Counted from the stretch's first letter, positions 52,662-62,292 are shown. The stretch: DNA of 64,000 bases from Ardenticatenaceae bacterium (GCA_020634455.1 JACKBQ010000001.1:1798001-1862000), one strand, 5' to 3'. Translations and numbers: made by a program. Notes: a model not told the origin generated them from the sequence alone.

Positions 52662-54344
52662 TTAGGGTGCCCAGACGTCGAAGACGGCCGTATCCACCGC
52701 CGTATCACCCACAAGCACTGTATTGCCTGCCACATCCCCCGTGAGGAATTGCCAACTGCCACTGGTAGCAACGGCCGTTACAAACGCCCCGTCCGTCAGC
52801 CACATCTGGCGGCTCACCCCACCTGCCACCAAAATTTCCAGCGGCGGCTGGCCTAACTGCCCCACGCCCACATAATCTGGCCCGGCATACAAGTAATGCG
52901 TACCAGCCAGATTCCAGCCAGTAAAATTTACTGGCTGGTTATTGGCTGTCTTTACCGCCACGCCGTTTTCACCATCCCCATCGGCGATAACGATGGATTG
53001 CTCATTAGCCGGCCCCAAAATAACCTGCGCGTAGCCCAGATTGCCACCGCTGCGCGTCCAGCTTGGCGAAGCAAACAACGTGTTACCCAGCAGGGAACCT
53101 ATCTCCACGGCGGGGCCGCTCACTGGAATTTGGTACAGCATGGCCTCCGTTTCGGCCGTCCACGGATCGGCATCGGGGATGGAGACGTACGCTTGACTGC
53201 CGCTGGGCAGCCATTGGGCGGTGGGCACCCAGGCGTATTCGCTGGCGGTGTTGATGAAGGGGAACTCAATCACCACCTGCCGGTTGCTGCCATCAAAATT
53301 TACCCGCGTCATGCTTTCTGGGTTGCCAAAAATGACGCGGCTGCCATCGGGCGACAAGGAGAAGGTGTGACCGCCATCCCCCAGGGCAAACTGCTGCGTC
53401 AGGCCGCCGTTCGTGGTCACCAGCCACAAATCGGGCTGAGGAGCACCGCCCGGGCCAATCAAGTTAACCGTGCTGGTGTTGAAGGCCAAACTCTGACTGT
53501 TAGGCAGCCAGGCAACCTGGTTGATCAGCGTGGCAAAATCAGCGTTGTCCGCATCCGGCAAATCGGCCGAACTCACCAAAATCTGGCTGCCACCCGTAGC
53601 GTAAACAATGCCAAGCTGGTTACTGTCGAAATCACCTGCCACAAAAGCAATCTGCTCTCCGTTTGGCGAAACCAGCAGTTGGGCCACATTGGCGACGGCG
53701 GCAAGCAGCGCGGGCGTACCTGCGGTGGGCGGGGATTGGCTGGTATCCAGCGGCAGTCGCCAGACGCCATCGGTATCGCTGTAAACGATGTAGCTGCTCA
53801 GGTCACCGAGAATCACGGTATCTACTACGGGTTCTGAAGTTGCCGTAGCTGTTGGAATGGGGGTAGGCGTGGGCGGCACGGCGGCAATGGGAACGCTGGC
53901 GACATTGCTGGCCAGCGTATACTGCGACCCACCAGAAACCCAGCATTGCGGGGCTGAAACGTCGCTGGGGCAGGCCACTAACCACCAGCCAGAGACCGGG
54001 TCTTGCCCCAGCACCTGGGCGGTAGAATCTTTCAGAAAAAAGCCCAGCCGGTCATAGGCTACACCGGGGCCGGAGCGAATGTTCAAATCAACCAAAATAG
54101 TGACGTAGGGATTACCGTTAGCAACGGCCGTACCCGCATTACTACTGCCACCAGGCAGCGTTGCGGTGGGCGCAATACCGGCAATGGGGGTTTCGCTGTT
54201 GGGAACGGCCGTACCGTCCACAATGGTCACCGCAGGCGGCGGCACCGAAATGGCCGGCTCCGGTTCCCCCGCGAAGGCATTACAAGCCAGCGTGGCCATA
54301 AAAAGAATCGAGATGAAAAACAACAAAGGGCGTTGGCGCAACAT
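52662..54344 (-). CDS. Exported SH3b and WD40/TolB-like repeat protein, putative lipoprotein
   Basis: A 560-residue exported protein. The signal peptide ends in a weak lipobox (ATLAC, C21). A low-complexity T/P-rich linker leads to an SH3b domain (about 80-140; VDLNIRSGPGVAYDRLGFFLKDS) and, after another TPTPIPT linker, a beta-propeller of TolB/PD40-type repeats (about 185-555; LLVSPNGEQIAFVAGD, FSLSPDGSRVIFGNP). SH3b domains often bind peptidoglycan or peptides; the propeller suggests a scaffold. AAGGAG precedes the ATG. Function not known. Confidence 0.85.
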   Translation of the reverse strand: MLRQRPLLFFISILFMATLACNAFAGEPEPAISVPPPAVTIVDGTAVPNSETPIAGIAPTATLPGGSSNAGTAVANGNPYVTILVDLNIRSGPGVAYDRLGFFLKDSTAQVLGQDPVSGWWLVACPSDVSAPQCWVSGGSQYTLASNVASVPIAAVPPTPTPIPTATATSEPVVDTVILGDLSSYIVYSDTDGVWRLPLDTSQSPPTAGTPALLAAVANVAQLLVSPNGEQIAFVAGDFDSNQLGIVYATGGSQILVSSADLPDADNADFATLINQVAWLPNSQSLAFNTSTVNLIGPGGAPQPDLWLVTTNGGLTQQFALGDGGHTFSLSPDGSRVIFGNPESMTRVNFDGSNRQVVIEFPFINTASEYAWVPTAQWLPSGSQAYVSIPDADPWTAETEAMLYQIPVSGPAVEIGSLLGNTLFASPSWTRSGGNLGYAQVILGPANEQSIVIADGDGENGVAVKTANNQPVNFTGWNLAGTHYLYAGPDYVGVGQLGQPPLEILVAGGVSRQMWLTDGAFVTAVATSGSWQFLTGDVAGNTVLVGDTAVDTAVFDVWAP

Positions 54345-54497
54345 GCAGTCACTCCTTACAATAAATTTTCAGGATAAACTCAAACAGTTTACAATAGATT
54401 ATGCCACCACGCGATCCAATTCTGCACGGGAAGGCAGCGGGTTTGCTACGCAACTACCCCGCATGCGTTAATTTTGCGTAAAAGAGGGAAAGCTTCC

Positions 54498-54553
54498 AGA
54501 CTTTTGAAGTTTCCACCTCCGGAATTGTGCATAACAACAACACTTCAAAAGTC
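54498..54553. repeat. Inverted repeat, family A
   Basis: AGACTTTTGAAGT and its perfect complement ACTTCAAAAGTCT bound 56 bases between the divergent lipoprotein and UbiD genes; third copy of the family seen at 350 and 2799. Confidence 0.75.
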
Positions 54554-54585
54554 TCCGAGGAAGTGAACGGTTAGAACGAGGAATT

Positions 54586-55896
54586 ATGAGTCTCCGTAAA
54601 TTTTTAGATCAGGCTGCCCAATCGGGCGATCTCATTGAAATTGGGAAACCCGTCAATGTACATTTTGAACTGGCCAATGTCGCCCACGCTTTGGAAGGAC
54701 GGCCAGTGCTGTTCAACAACATTGTGGATTACCCCGGCTGGCGCGTGTGCGCTGGGCCATGCTCAGACCGTAAATATTTCAGCATGGATTTGGGCGTACC
54801 CGTGCCAGAACTCATTGCGCATTTGGCACAGGCGACCGAAAACCCGCAAACGCCGCCGATGGTAGACAACGCTCCCTGCCAGGAAGTGATTCTGGAGCAG
54901 TTCGACCTGAACGACCTGCCTGTTTTGTTCCACCTGCCGCAGGATGGCGGGCATTATATTGCCAGCAACGTGGTCATTACGGAAGACCCGGAGCTAGGAC
55001 GCAACATGTGCTACCATCGCCTGCTGCGGCTAGACGAGCGCCGCTTTACTGCCCGCATCATCGAGCGGCGCGGCACCTGGACGGCCATGCAAAAGGTGGA
55101 CGGCGACCTGCCGGTGGCCATCTGCATTGGCGTGTCGCAGGCGGTGCATTTAGCGGCGTCTATGTCCCCCGCGCCCGATGTGGATGAGCTGGCGGTGGCC
55201 CATGCCCTGGCCCCCACGCCGCTGGTAAAATGCCTCACCAACAACCTGGCCGTGCCGGCCGACGCCGAAATTGTGCTGGAAGGGCGCATCACCAAGCGGC
55301 AAACGCAAGAAGGGCCATTTATGGACCTGACAGAAACGATGGACATTACCCGCGATCAGCCAATCATCGAGATTGATTTGATTACGCACCGCAAAAATCC
55401 AATTTACCATGCGTTGCTACCCGGTGGGCTGGAGCACAAAATTTTGATGGGGATGCCCAAAGAGCCGACGATTTTTGCCGAGGTCAATAAGGTGACGCGC
55501 TGTACAGATGTGGTGATTACGCCGGGGGGCAGTTCGTGGTTGCATGCGGTGGTGCAAATTGAGAAGGGTGGGGTGGAAGACGGCCGTCTTGCCATCAAAG
55601 CCGCCTTCAAAGGACATGGTTCCCTCAAGCACGTCTGGGTGGTGGATACAGACGTGGACATCTATGACCCCGCCCAAGTTGAGTGGGCCTTTGCCACCCG
55701 CTTCCAGGCAGACAAGGACATGATGCTGTTTGAAAACCAACCTGGCAGCTCGCTAGACCCATCTGGCATTCACGTGCCGGGGCAAAAAAGCCTCACCGCC
55801 AAGCTCGGCTTCGACTGCACCATCCCCTGGGGAGCCGACAAAAGCAAATTTACGCGGGGCGAGTACGGCTCCGTCAATTTAGATGATTATCTGTAG
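54586..55896 (+). CDS. UbiD-family decarboxylase
   Basis: A 436-residue member of the UbiD family, which uses prenylated FMN and a metal to decarboxylate unsaturated acids. The family body is visible throughout: ELIAHLAQATENPQTPP, the prFMN/metal region around NMCYHRLLRLDERRFTARI, EGPFMDLTETMD, and GSLKHVWVVDTDVDIYDPAQVEWAFATRFQADKD. At 436 residues it is shorter than E. coli UbiD (about 497) and close to the archaeal anhydromevalonate-phosphate decarboxylases. The aconitase-X gene three genes downstream makes that substrate plausible. GAGGAATT precedes the ATG. Its TAG stop lies in a palindrome. Confidence 0.9.
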   Translation: MSLRKFLDQAAQSGDLIEIGKPVNVHFELANVAHALEGRPVLFNNIVDYPGWRVCAGPCSDRKYFSMDLGVPVPELIAHLAQATENPQTPPMVDNAPCQEVILEQFDLNDLPVLFHLPQDGGHYIASNVVITEDPELGRNMCYHRLLRLDERRFTARIIERRGTWTAMQKVDGDLPVAICIGVSQAVHLAASMSPAPDVDELAVAHALAPTPLVKCLTNNLAVPADAEIVLEGRITKRQTQEGPFMDLTETMDITRDQPIIEIDLITHRKNPIYHALLPGGLEHKILMGMPKEPTIFAEVNKVTRCTDVVITPGGSSWLHAVVQIEKGGVEDGRLAIKAAFKGHGSLKHVWVVDTDVDIYDPAQVEWAFATRFQADKDMMLFENQPGSSLDPSGIHVPGQKSLTAKLGFDCTIPWGADKSKFTRGEYGSVNLDDYL

Positions 55897-55920
55897 GTCA
55901 AGTTTTGAAACTTGACCTAC
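55893..55920. repeat. Perfect palindrome GTAGGTCAAGTTT overlapping a stop codon
   Basis: GTAGGTCAAGTTT and AAACTTGACCTAC, 13-bp arms separated by 2 bases. The UbiD stop TAG is bases 2-4 of the repeat, and the next gene's AGGAG site follows directly. Confidence 0.85.
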
Positions 55921-55933
55921 GTCAGGAGAAAAA

Positions 55934-57625
55934 ATGGACTTTCTTGTCCTTACTGAACATCTACCCAAACTGCTTTTTGCCGAAGAAGGCGGCGGTTTGG
56001 TACAGCAGGAACTTAGTTTTATTGTCCTGCTGTTCATTGCCGCAATGGTGGCCATTGTGGTGCGCCGCATCCGGCTACCCTACACGGTAGCCCTGGTTTT
56101 AGTGGGGCTGGTGCTGTCCTTTTTCCCCAACTTTTTAGGCTTTACCGTTAGCTCCGATTTGATTTTAGCTATTTTGGTGCCGCCGCTCGTTTTTGAAGCG
56201 ACGCTGCACATTCCCTGGCGCAAACTGAAGAAAGATTTATTGCCGGTTCTGCTGTTGGCCGTGGGTGGCACATTGGTTGGCACGTTTGTGGTGGGGACAT
56301 TGGTTGCCCAATTTTTAGGGATTTCCTGGGCAGCAGCTCTGGCGTTTGGCGCGTTGATTTCAGCCACAGACCCGGTGGCGGTCATCGCTTTTTTCCGCAG
56401 TTTGGGCGTGAGCAAGCGGCTGACCATTTTGGTGGAAGGCGAAAGCTTGTTTAATGATGGTGTGGCGATTGTCATCTTCAATTTGTCGTTAGCGGCTGGT
56501 TCGGTGGCCACTACCTTTAACGTGTGGCATGCACTGCAAGAGTTTTTTGTGGTGGCGTTTGGTGGCGTGGCGGTGGGGCTGGTTTTGGGCTATGTGGTTT
56601 CTTACATCATCCTGAAAAATGTGGATGACCATCTGATTGAAACGGCGACAACGGTGGCGCTAGCGTTTGGCTCGTTTGTGGTGGCGGAATCGTTTGGGCA
56701 GTTTGTGGGGGTAGAGGGGCTGCATTTTAGCGGTATTTTGGCGGTAGTCGCGGCAGGATTGATGGTGGGCAACATTGGCACGCTCAACACCTCGCCAACC
56801 ACCAAGCTGACGCTGGACAATTTTTGGGAGTTCCTGAGCTTTGTGGTGAACTCGCTGGTCTTTTTGCTGATTGGGTTGGAGATTGAACTGTCGCAATTGA
56901 GGCCCAACATCATTCCAATTTTTGTAGCAGTGGTGGCTATCATTTTAAGCCGTGGCCTAATTATTTATGCGTTTGGCTGGGTATACGGCCGTCTCCAACC
57001 CAGAAACCGCATTCCCCTCAAATTCCAGCACGTGATGTACTGGGGCGGCCTACGCGGTGCCATCAGCCTGGCGCTGGCACTCTCCATCGAAAATGCCGTG
57101 TTTGGTTCCGATGTGGCCTTGGAACTGCGGGTGATGACTTTTGGCGTGGTGCTGTTCACCCTGCTGTTCCAGGGCATGACCATTGAGCGACTTATCAAAC
57201 GGCTGCGCTTGTCAGACAAGCCGCCACAACGCGTAGAACTGCAACGGCGGCAGGCCACCCTCTTTGCCAAATGGGCAGGGAAGCATGAATTGGATCGCCT
57301 GCGCGACGATGGTATTCTGTTCCGTGACATTTGGGATTCGATGAGCCAGGTGTACGATGAAGAAATCCTGGAGAAAAAAGCATCTTTACGTGCCCATTTG
57401 CAGGATTTTCCAGAATTGGAACAAGAAATGTATTTGCAGGCACGCGAAGATGCGCTCCATGCCGAGCGCAGCGCCATTGGTGCGGCGGCCCGACGGGGTC
57501 TGATCACCAATGAAGTGCATGATGAGCTGATTATTGAGCTAAACAACCGTGTGGCTGCACTAGAGCTCATCATGAAAAATCGTGGGCTGGATATAGAAAA
57601 CAAGGAGTTTGTGGATCATGGGTAG
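55934..57625 (+). CDS. CPA1-type Na+/H+ antiporter
   Basis: A 563-residue cation:proton antiporter (NhaP/NhaK-like) that exchanges internal Na+ or K+ for protons. About twelve membrane helices fill residues 25-425. The ion site shows in ALISATDPVAVIAFFRSLGVSKRLTILVEGESLFNDGVAIV, with the conserved TDP and the END-like ESLFNDG. A cytoplasmic C-terminal domain of about 130 residues follows (ELDRLRDDGILFRDIWD). AGGAG precedes the ATG. Its stop overlaps the USP gene start. Confidence 0.93.
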   Translation: MDFLVLTEHLPKLLFAEEGGGLVQQELSFIVLLFIAAMVAIVVRRIRLPYTVALVLVGLVLSFFPNFLGFTVSSDLILAILVPPLVFEATLHIPWRKLKKDLLPVLLLAVGGTLVGTFVVGTLVAQFLGISWAAALAFGALISATDPVAVIAFFRSLGVSKRLTILVEGESLFNDGVAIVIFNLSLAAGSVATTFNVWHALQEFFVVAFGGVAVGLVLGYVVSYIILKNVDDHLIETATTVALAFGSFVVAESFGQFVGVEGLHFSGILAVVAAGLMVGNIGTLNTSPTTKLTLDNFWEFLSFVVNSLVFLLIGLEIELSQLRPNIIPIFVAVVAIILSRGLIIYAFGWVYGRLQPRNRIPLKFQHVMYWGGLRGAISLALALSIENAVFGSDVALELRVMTFGVVLFTLLFQGMTIERLIKRLRLSDKPPQRVELQRRQATLFAKWAGKHELDRLRDDGILFRDIWDSMSQVYDEEILEKKASLRAHLQDFPELEQEMYLQAREDALHAERSAIGAAARRGLITNEVHDELIIELNNRVAALELIMKNRGLDIENKEFVDHG

Positions 57626-58088
57626 CATTGTGTGCGCCACGCGGGGTGGCGAAGGCAGCCTGGCTGCCCAAATGGTTGCCATTGAGCAAGCCAAGGCAAC
57701 GGACAAACCACTCATCTTTTTGTACGTGGTCGATCCTCACAGTCTGGATGATGATATTGATGTCAGCTTGAAGGAGGCGCTTCTGGCGGAGCTAAATTGG
57801 ATGGGTGAAACGCTACTGCGCATTGCCCAACGGCGAGCAGACGAGGCTTATTTAAGCACGGAAGTGAGAATCCGCCGGGGCAATGTGCGTGATGAAATTG
57901 CACGTTTTGTTAATGATGTAAAGGCCGATACGCTGGTGCTAGGTGCGCCGCGCGGCACCACGGCCAATGTGTTTGGCGATGATGCGATTGAGCGTTTGGC
58001 CAGGTGGATTGAGGAGCATACGGCCGTTGCCGTCAAAATTGTCCGCCCAGATTATGTTAAGCAAGCAAAGGAACCCGCAAACAGATGA
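57618..58088 (+). CDS. Universal stress protein-family protein
   Basis: A 156-residue USP/UspA-like alpha/beta protein. The last strand and nucleotide loop read TLVLGAPRGTTANVFGDDAIERL, close to the ATP-binding G-x2-G-x9-G pattern. The first strand (SIVCATRGGEGS) also fits the fold. It is translationally coupled to the antiporter (start inside the previous gene) and to the MscS gene (ATGA overlap), so it probably regulates ion transport by sensing nucleotide. Confidence 0.85.
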   Translation: MGSIVCATRGGEGSLAAQMVAIEQAKATDKPLIFLYVVDPHSLDDDIDVSLKEALLAELNWMGETLLRIAQRRADEAYLSTEVRIRRGNVRDEIARFVNDVKADTLVLGAPRGTTANVFGDDAIERLARWIEEHTAVAVKIVRPDYVKQAKEPANR

Positions 58089-59104
58089 TTAATGATATAA
58101 GCCAGACCATTACCGATTTTTTGGCTACCTTCAATATTGATCTCACCAATCCTTTCCAGCAAAACTTGCTGTATACACTGCTCATCATCATTGGGCTGGT
58201 TCTCACTCGCTGGCTGGTGATCCGCATCATCCATCGCCGTTACACCGAGAACACTCGCACTCTGTACAATCTGCGCAAGACGGTGGAATACGCCTCTGTT
58301 ATTTTGGGCATTTTGCTGGTGGGGCGGCTTTGGTTAGCGGGCATTGGCACGTTAGTTACTTACCTGGGGCTGCTCTCAGCCGGTATTGCTATTGCCCTGC
58401 AAGATTTGATTGTGGCTCTGGCTGGCTGGATGTTCATTGTGTGGCGACGGCCGTTTGTCGTCGGCGACCGCATTGAAATTGATGAACATGCCGGGGATGT
58501 TATTGATATTCGGCTATTTTCATTTAGCATGCTAGAAATCGGCCGTCGCATCAAAGCCGAACAAAGCACCGGTCGCATCATCCACATCCCCAACGGCAAA
58601 ATCTTTACCGAAGTGCTAACCAACATGCACCAGGGCTTCCCCTTCATCTGGAACGAAATCCCGGTCATGGTTTCCTTCGAGAGCGATTGGGAAAAAGCCA
58701 AAGCGATTCTGGTCAACATCATCAACGATCTAGCCCCAGACGTCAGCGAAGCCGTGCGCAAGGCACGCCGCTCCGGGCAGCGCTTTGTCATCAGCTATTC
58801 CAACCTCTCCCCCACTGTCTACACCAGCGTCGCCGACAGCGGCGTGGTGCTCACCCTGCGCTACATGGTAGACCCCCGCCAGCGACGCGGCAGCGAGCAA
58901 GACATTTGGGAAGCGATCTTACGCGCTTTCAAGCACCATTGGAACATTGACTTCGCCTATCCCACCCAGCGCGAATATCTGCACTTTGAGGAAGGCAAAA
59001 AACCGCCGAATCCCCAAGAAATGACCACCGTGGTGGCCGAACATCGCCAATTGCAAAGAGACACTGGCTACCGGCCCACAAAACCGAAAGAATCAGAAGA
59101 GTAA
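58085..59104 (+). CDS. Mechanosensitive channel, MscS family
   Basis: A 339-residue channel. Three membrane helices (about 20-45, 62-80, 90-125) end in the pore helix GLLSAGIAIALQDLIVALAGWMFI, followed by the beta domain (RRPFVVGDRIEIDEHAGDVIDI) and a C-terminal alpha/beta vestibule. It releases solutes when membrane tension rises. It overlaps the upstream and downstream genes by 4 bases and 1 base. Confidence 0.93.
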   Translation: MINDISQTITDFLATFNIDLTNPFQQNLLYTLLIIIGLVLTRWLVIRIIHRRYTENTRTLYNLRKTVEYASVILGILLVGRLWLAGIGTLVTYLGLLSAGIAIALQDLIVALAGWMFIVWRRPFVVGDRIEIDEHAGDVIDIRLFSFSMLEIGRRIKAEQSTGRIIHIPNGKIFTEVLTNMHQGFPFIWNEIPVMVSFESDWEKAKAILVNIINDLAPDVSEAVRKARRSGQRFVISYSNLSPTVYTSVADSGVVLTLRYMVDPRQRRGSEQDIWEAILRAFKHHWNIDFAYPTQREYLHFEEGKKPPNPQEMTTVVAEHRQLQRDTGYRPTKPKESEE

Positions 59105-60882
59105 TGATGACGCAAATTAACTTAAATGAAGATCAAAAGGCCATGCTGAACGGGCAGCAAGGGAAGGCACGCCAGATGGCAATGCGGCTGCTGCTGGATT
59201 TAGCCGCCACCGCCGGAGCCACCGAACTGGTACCCATCACCAGCGCCCACCTATCCGGCGTTTCACCGCTGACGGGAGGGCTGGGTTTACGCCAATTTTT
59301 GGCGCGTTTGGCCGAAGACCCACAAGCCAAAGTCGCTGTGCCCACCACGCTCAATTCGGCTGGCTGCGATGAAGCACAGTTTGAGGCCATGCGCATCGTG
59401 GCTCCCCACTTTAAGGAGCACAACGCCGAAATCGTAGCCCGCTACACGCAGCTTGGCGTGCAGCCCACCCAATCCTGCATCCCCTACGAATGGGAAGGCG
59501 TGGTGACCAGTGGCAAAGCCGCCTGGGCGGAATCAAACGCAATCTGCTTTGGCAATTCATACACGGGGCTGGTGACCAATCGAGAATCGGGGCTGTCGGC
59601 GCTGGCGGCGGCGCTGACGGGGTACACACCCAAATATGGCCTAATGCTGGCCGAAAATCGCCGTCCCAATTTGGAAGTAGTGGTTACCACAGAGCTGGAA
59701 GACCCCACAGACTTTTCCATTTTGGGCGACTGGATTGGCAAGCAGCGTCAGCCGTCTTGGCAGATGCCCAACGGGCCAATTCCACTCATCAAGGGCCTGA
59801 CTGATCGGCTCACGCATGAGCAAAAGAAAGCCTTGACGGCGGCGGCGGCAAATTATGGCTGCCCGCTACTTTATTTGGAAGGGCACGGGGAAATTCCACC
59901 AGCGAAGTTCCAGGCAAAACTTGAATTTGGGGCGACTGAGTTACAGAAACGGTATGCGGATTTGGCTCCGGAAACGGCCGTATCCCTCATCACCATTGGC
60001 TGCCCCCAGGCGTCTGTTGGCGAGCTGCGGGCGACGGCCGAGCTGCTGCAAGGCAAACAGCTGGGCCCAGATGCCCCGCCGCTGTGGGTGTTCACCTCCG
60101 CCGCCAACAAAGCCATCGCCGAGAAAACCGGCCTTGCACAGATCATTACCCAGAGTGGGGCGCTGCTGCTGGAAAACACCTGCCCCGAAGTGGTACCTTA
60201 CGATCCAGACTGGGTGCACCAGGTTCTCACCAACTCCATGAAAGCGGAGCATTACATCAAATCGGGGCTAAATGGGATACCAACGGCCGTAATGCGCCTG
60301 GCAGACTGTATTGCCCTGGCCACAGGAGAATTGGAGATTGGAGATTGGAGATTGGAGAGTAAACCAACAGATCACCTTGTCACCTTGTCACCCGGTCACC
60401 GGCGTTCGCAGAACGTATTCACCCCTTCACCCCTTCACCCGCTTACCGAAACCTTCTCCGCCACTGGCCACGGCCTCCCCTCCCAAACCGACTTCAGCGT
60501 AACCGCCGTAGCCTTTGTCACCGATACCCCAATCACGCTGTTGGGCTTTGTGAACCGGGAAACCGGCGTTATCGAAGAGCCTGGCCATCCTGCCGACGGG
60601 CAAAGCATGGCGGGCAAGATTGCCATCTTCCCCAAAGGGAGCGGCTCTACGGTAGCGCCTTATGTTTTGCTGGAGCTTTTTTACCGCGGCAACGCCCCGG
60701 TGGCCATCGTCAACACAGAAATTGACCAGCAAAGCGCCCCAGCTTGCGCGTTGGAGAATATCCCATATGCCTACCAATTTGATGGTGACATCATCAATGG
60801 CATCCAGTCTGGGGATATCGTGCAACTACGGCGGCAGGGCGACCATGTGACAGTTGACGTCATAAAACGACGTGCGGTATAA
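59104..60882 (+). CDS. Aconitase X (large and small domains fused)
   Basis: A 592-residue fusion of the AcnX catalytic domain (about 10-405) and the DUF126 swivelling domain (about 450-590; GTGSTVAPYVL-like KGSGSTVAPYVLLELF). Cysteines C125 (QSCIPYEWEG), C300 (TIGCPQAS) and C360 (ENTCPEV) fit the three ligands of the iron-sulfur cluster. AcnX enzymes dehydrate either mevalonate 5-phosphate (archaeal mevalonate pathway) or cis-3-hydroxyproline. UbiD in the same operon favours the former. The linker (residues about 408-448) is encoded by heptamer repeats (60326-60445). It overlaps mscS by one base. Confidence 0.9.
   Translation: MMTQINLNEDQKAMLNGQQGKARQMAMRLLLDLAATAGATELVPITSAHLSGVSPLTGGLGLRQFLARLAEDPQAKVAVPTTLNSAGCDEAQFEAMRIVAPHFKEHNAEIVARYTQLGVQPTQSCIPYEWEGVVTSGKAAWAESNAICFGNSYTGLVTNRESGLSALAAALTGYTPKYGLMLAENRRPNLEVVVTTELEDPTDFSILGDWIGKQRQPSWQMPNGPIPLIKGLTDRLTHEQKKALTAAAANYGCPLLYLEGHGEIPPAKFQAKLEFGATELQKRYADLAPETAVSLITIGCPQASVGELRATAELLQGKQLGPDAPPLWVFTSAANKAIAEKTGLAQIITQSGALLLENTCPEVVPYDPDWVHQVLTNSMKAEHYIKSGLNGIPTAVMRLADCIALATGELEIGDWRLESKPTDHLVTLSPGHRRSQNVFTPSPLHPLTETFSATGHGLPSQTDFSVTAVAFVTDTPITLLGFVNRETGVIEEPGHPADGQSMAGKIAIFPKGSGSTVAPYVLLELFYRGNAPVAIVNTEIDQQSAPACALENIPYAYQFDGDIINGIQSGDIVQLRRQGDHVTVDVIKRRAV
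60326..60445. repeat. Tandem repeats at the domain fusion point of the AcnX gene
   Basis: Four GGAGATT-type heptamers, then TCACCTTG/TCACCCGG octamers, then TTCACCCC octamers. All are read in frame and encode the linker (LEIGDWRLE ... HLVTLSPGH ... FTPSPLHPLT) between the AcnX large and small domains. Confidence 0.85.
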
Positions 60883-60960
60883 CAGAACTGTGAGCCAATC
60901 TGCCTTGCACATACGCTCTCAATAAGATGCTTCCGTAAGCGATCCGTCCGTCTAGTGAAA

Positions 60961-61020
60961 AAACCTCCCGGAGGTTTCTTCCAGAGCAAACTGCTGCCAG
61001 GGCAACCTCCGAGAGGAGGG
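60961..61020. repeat. Inverted repeat, family D
   Basis: AAACCTCC/GGAGGTTT with a 1-base centre (60961-60977), then CAACCTCCGAGAGGAGGG. It lies between the AcnX and CPA2 genes and may act as a weak terminator. Confidence 0.6.
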
Positions 61021-61059
61021 ACGTTCATAAGGGTTTTTGCACACAATCAAGGATTTTCT

Positions 61060-62292
61060 ATGGAAATTGAATTTTTAGAATTTTTTTTGGCAGTAGTCAT
61101 TATTATTGTGGCGGCCAAACTGGGCGGGTTTCTTAGCACTTGGTTTAATCAGCCCTCTGTTTTGGGTGAACTGCTGGCTGGCTTAATTTTGGGGCCAACG
61201 GTGCTGAATATGCTGCACAGCTGGACGTTTGTTTTTCACCATGCAGATACGCTAGAGGAATTTCTGGCGTTGATGGCGGAATTGGGCGTTATTTTGCTGA
61301 TGCTGCTGGCAGGGCTGGAGTTACATTTGCCCGATTTGCTGAATGCGGGCAAGGTTTCGGCGTTGTCTGGTGTGCTGGGTGTGCTGGTGCCGTTGGGGAT
61401 GGGGTATGGAGCGGCCGTTTTATTCGGGTCTGGTTCTCAGGAAGCGCTTTTTCTGGGACTGACTTTGGCGGCAACCAGCGTTAGCATCTCGGCGCAAACG
61501 TTAATGGAGCTGAATGTTTTGCGCAGCAGGGTGGGGCTGGCGTTGTTGGGAGCGGCCGTTTTCGACGATATTTTGGTCATTTTGGTACTCTCCATCGCTT
61601 TTGTGCTGCTTGGCGAAAGCGCAGGCGGCCTTTCTGGTGTGCTGCTGACGGTTGTGAACATGGTGCTATACCTGGGTGTGGCTACAGCCATTGGCATCTG
61701 GATTTTGCCCTGGCTGGCACAAAAAATCCACCGCTTGCCCATTAGCCGAGGCACACTTGCTTTTGTATTGGTGGTTTGTTTGCTATTTTCTTATGCGGCC
61801 GAGGTTTTTGGCGGTATGGCAGCCATCACCGGAGCCTTTCTGGCGGGGCTTTTTCTGGGGCGCACCCCTATTCGGGAAGAAATTGAAGAGGGTATCTCTG
61901 CTCTAGCCTATGCGTTTTTTGTGCCCATCTTTTTTGTCCATATTGGCCTGGCAGTAAATTTACGAGCCATCAGTGGAAATGCCTGGTGGTTTGCGGCCGT
62001 TTTCACGATCGTGGCCATTATCAGCAAGATTGGTGGCAGTGGCCTTGGGGCCAGGATTACCGGCTTCACCAATAAAGAAGCGATTCAACTGGGCATCGGC
62101 ATGGTGTCTCGCGGGGAAGTGGGGCTCATTGTGGCTTCATTTGCCTTAACGGCAGGCCTAATCACGCAAGAGAATTTTTCAATCGCTGTGTTCATGGTCA
62201 TTATGGCCACTTTGGTCACACCACCCATGCTTAGAGCCGCATTCGCCAAGCCGTCGTCGCCAAACGGCCGTATCCAACCTGGCTCACAATAA
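61060..62292 (+). CDS. CPA2-type cation:proton antiporter (Kef/NapA-like)
   Basis: A 410-residue antiporter of the CPA2 family with about twelve membrane helices over its whole length and no C-terminal TrkA-N domain. Family motifs: QPSVLGELLAGLILGPTVL in helix 2-3, ELGVILLMLLAGLEL, and AVFDDILVILVLS with the paired aspartates of the transport site. AAGGA precedes the ATG at 61060; the open frame upstream runs through a repeat and is not used. With the P-II-like gene behind it, it is likely controlled by a small soluble partner. Confidence 0.92.
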   Translation: MEIEFLEFFLAVVIIIVAAKLGGFLSTWFNQPSVLGELLAGLILGPTVLNMLHSWTFVFHHADTLEEFLALMAELGVILLMLLAGLELHLPDLLNAGKVSALSGVLGVLVPLGMGYGAAVLFGSGSQEALFLGLTLAATSVSISAQTLMELNVLRSRVGLALLGAAVFDDILVILVLSIAFVLLGESAGGLSGVLLTVVNMVLYLGVATAIGIWILPWLAQKIHRLPISRGTLAFVLVVCLLFSYAAEVFGGMAAITGAFLAGLFLGRTPIREEIEEGISALAYAFFVPIFFVHIGLAVNLRAISGNAWWFAAVFTIVAIISKIGGSGLGARITGFTNKEAIQLGIGMVSRGEVGLIVASFALTAGLITQENFSIAVFMVIMATLVTPPMLRAAFAKPSSPNGRIQPGSQ

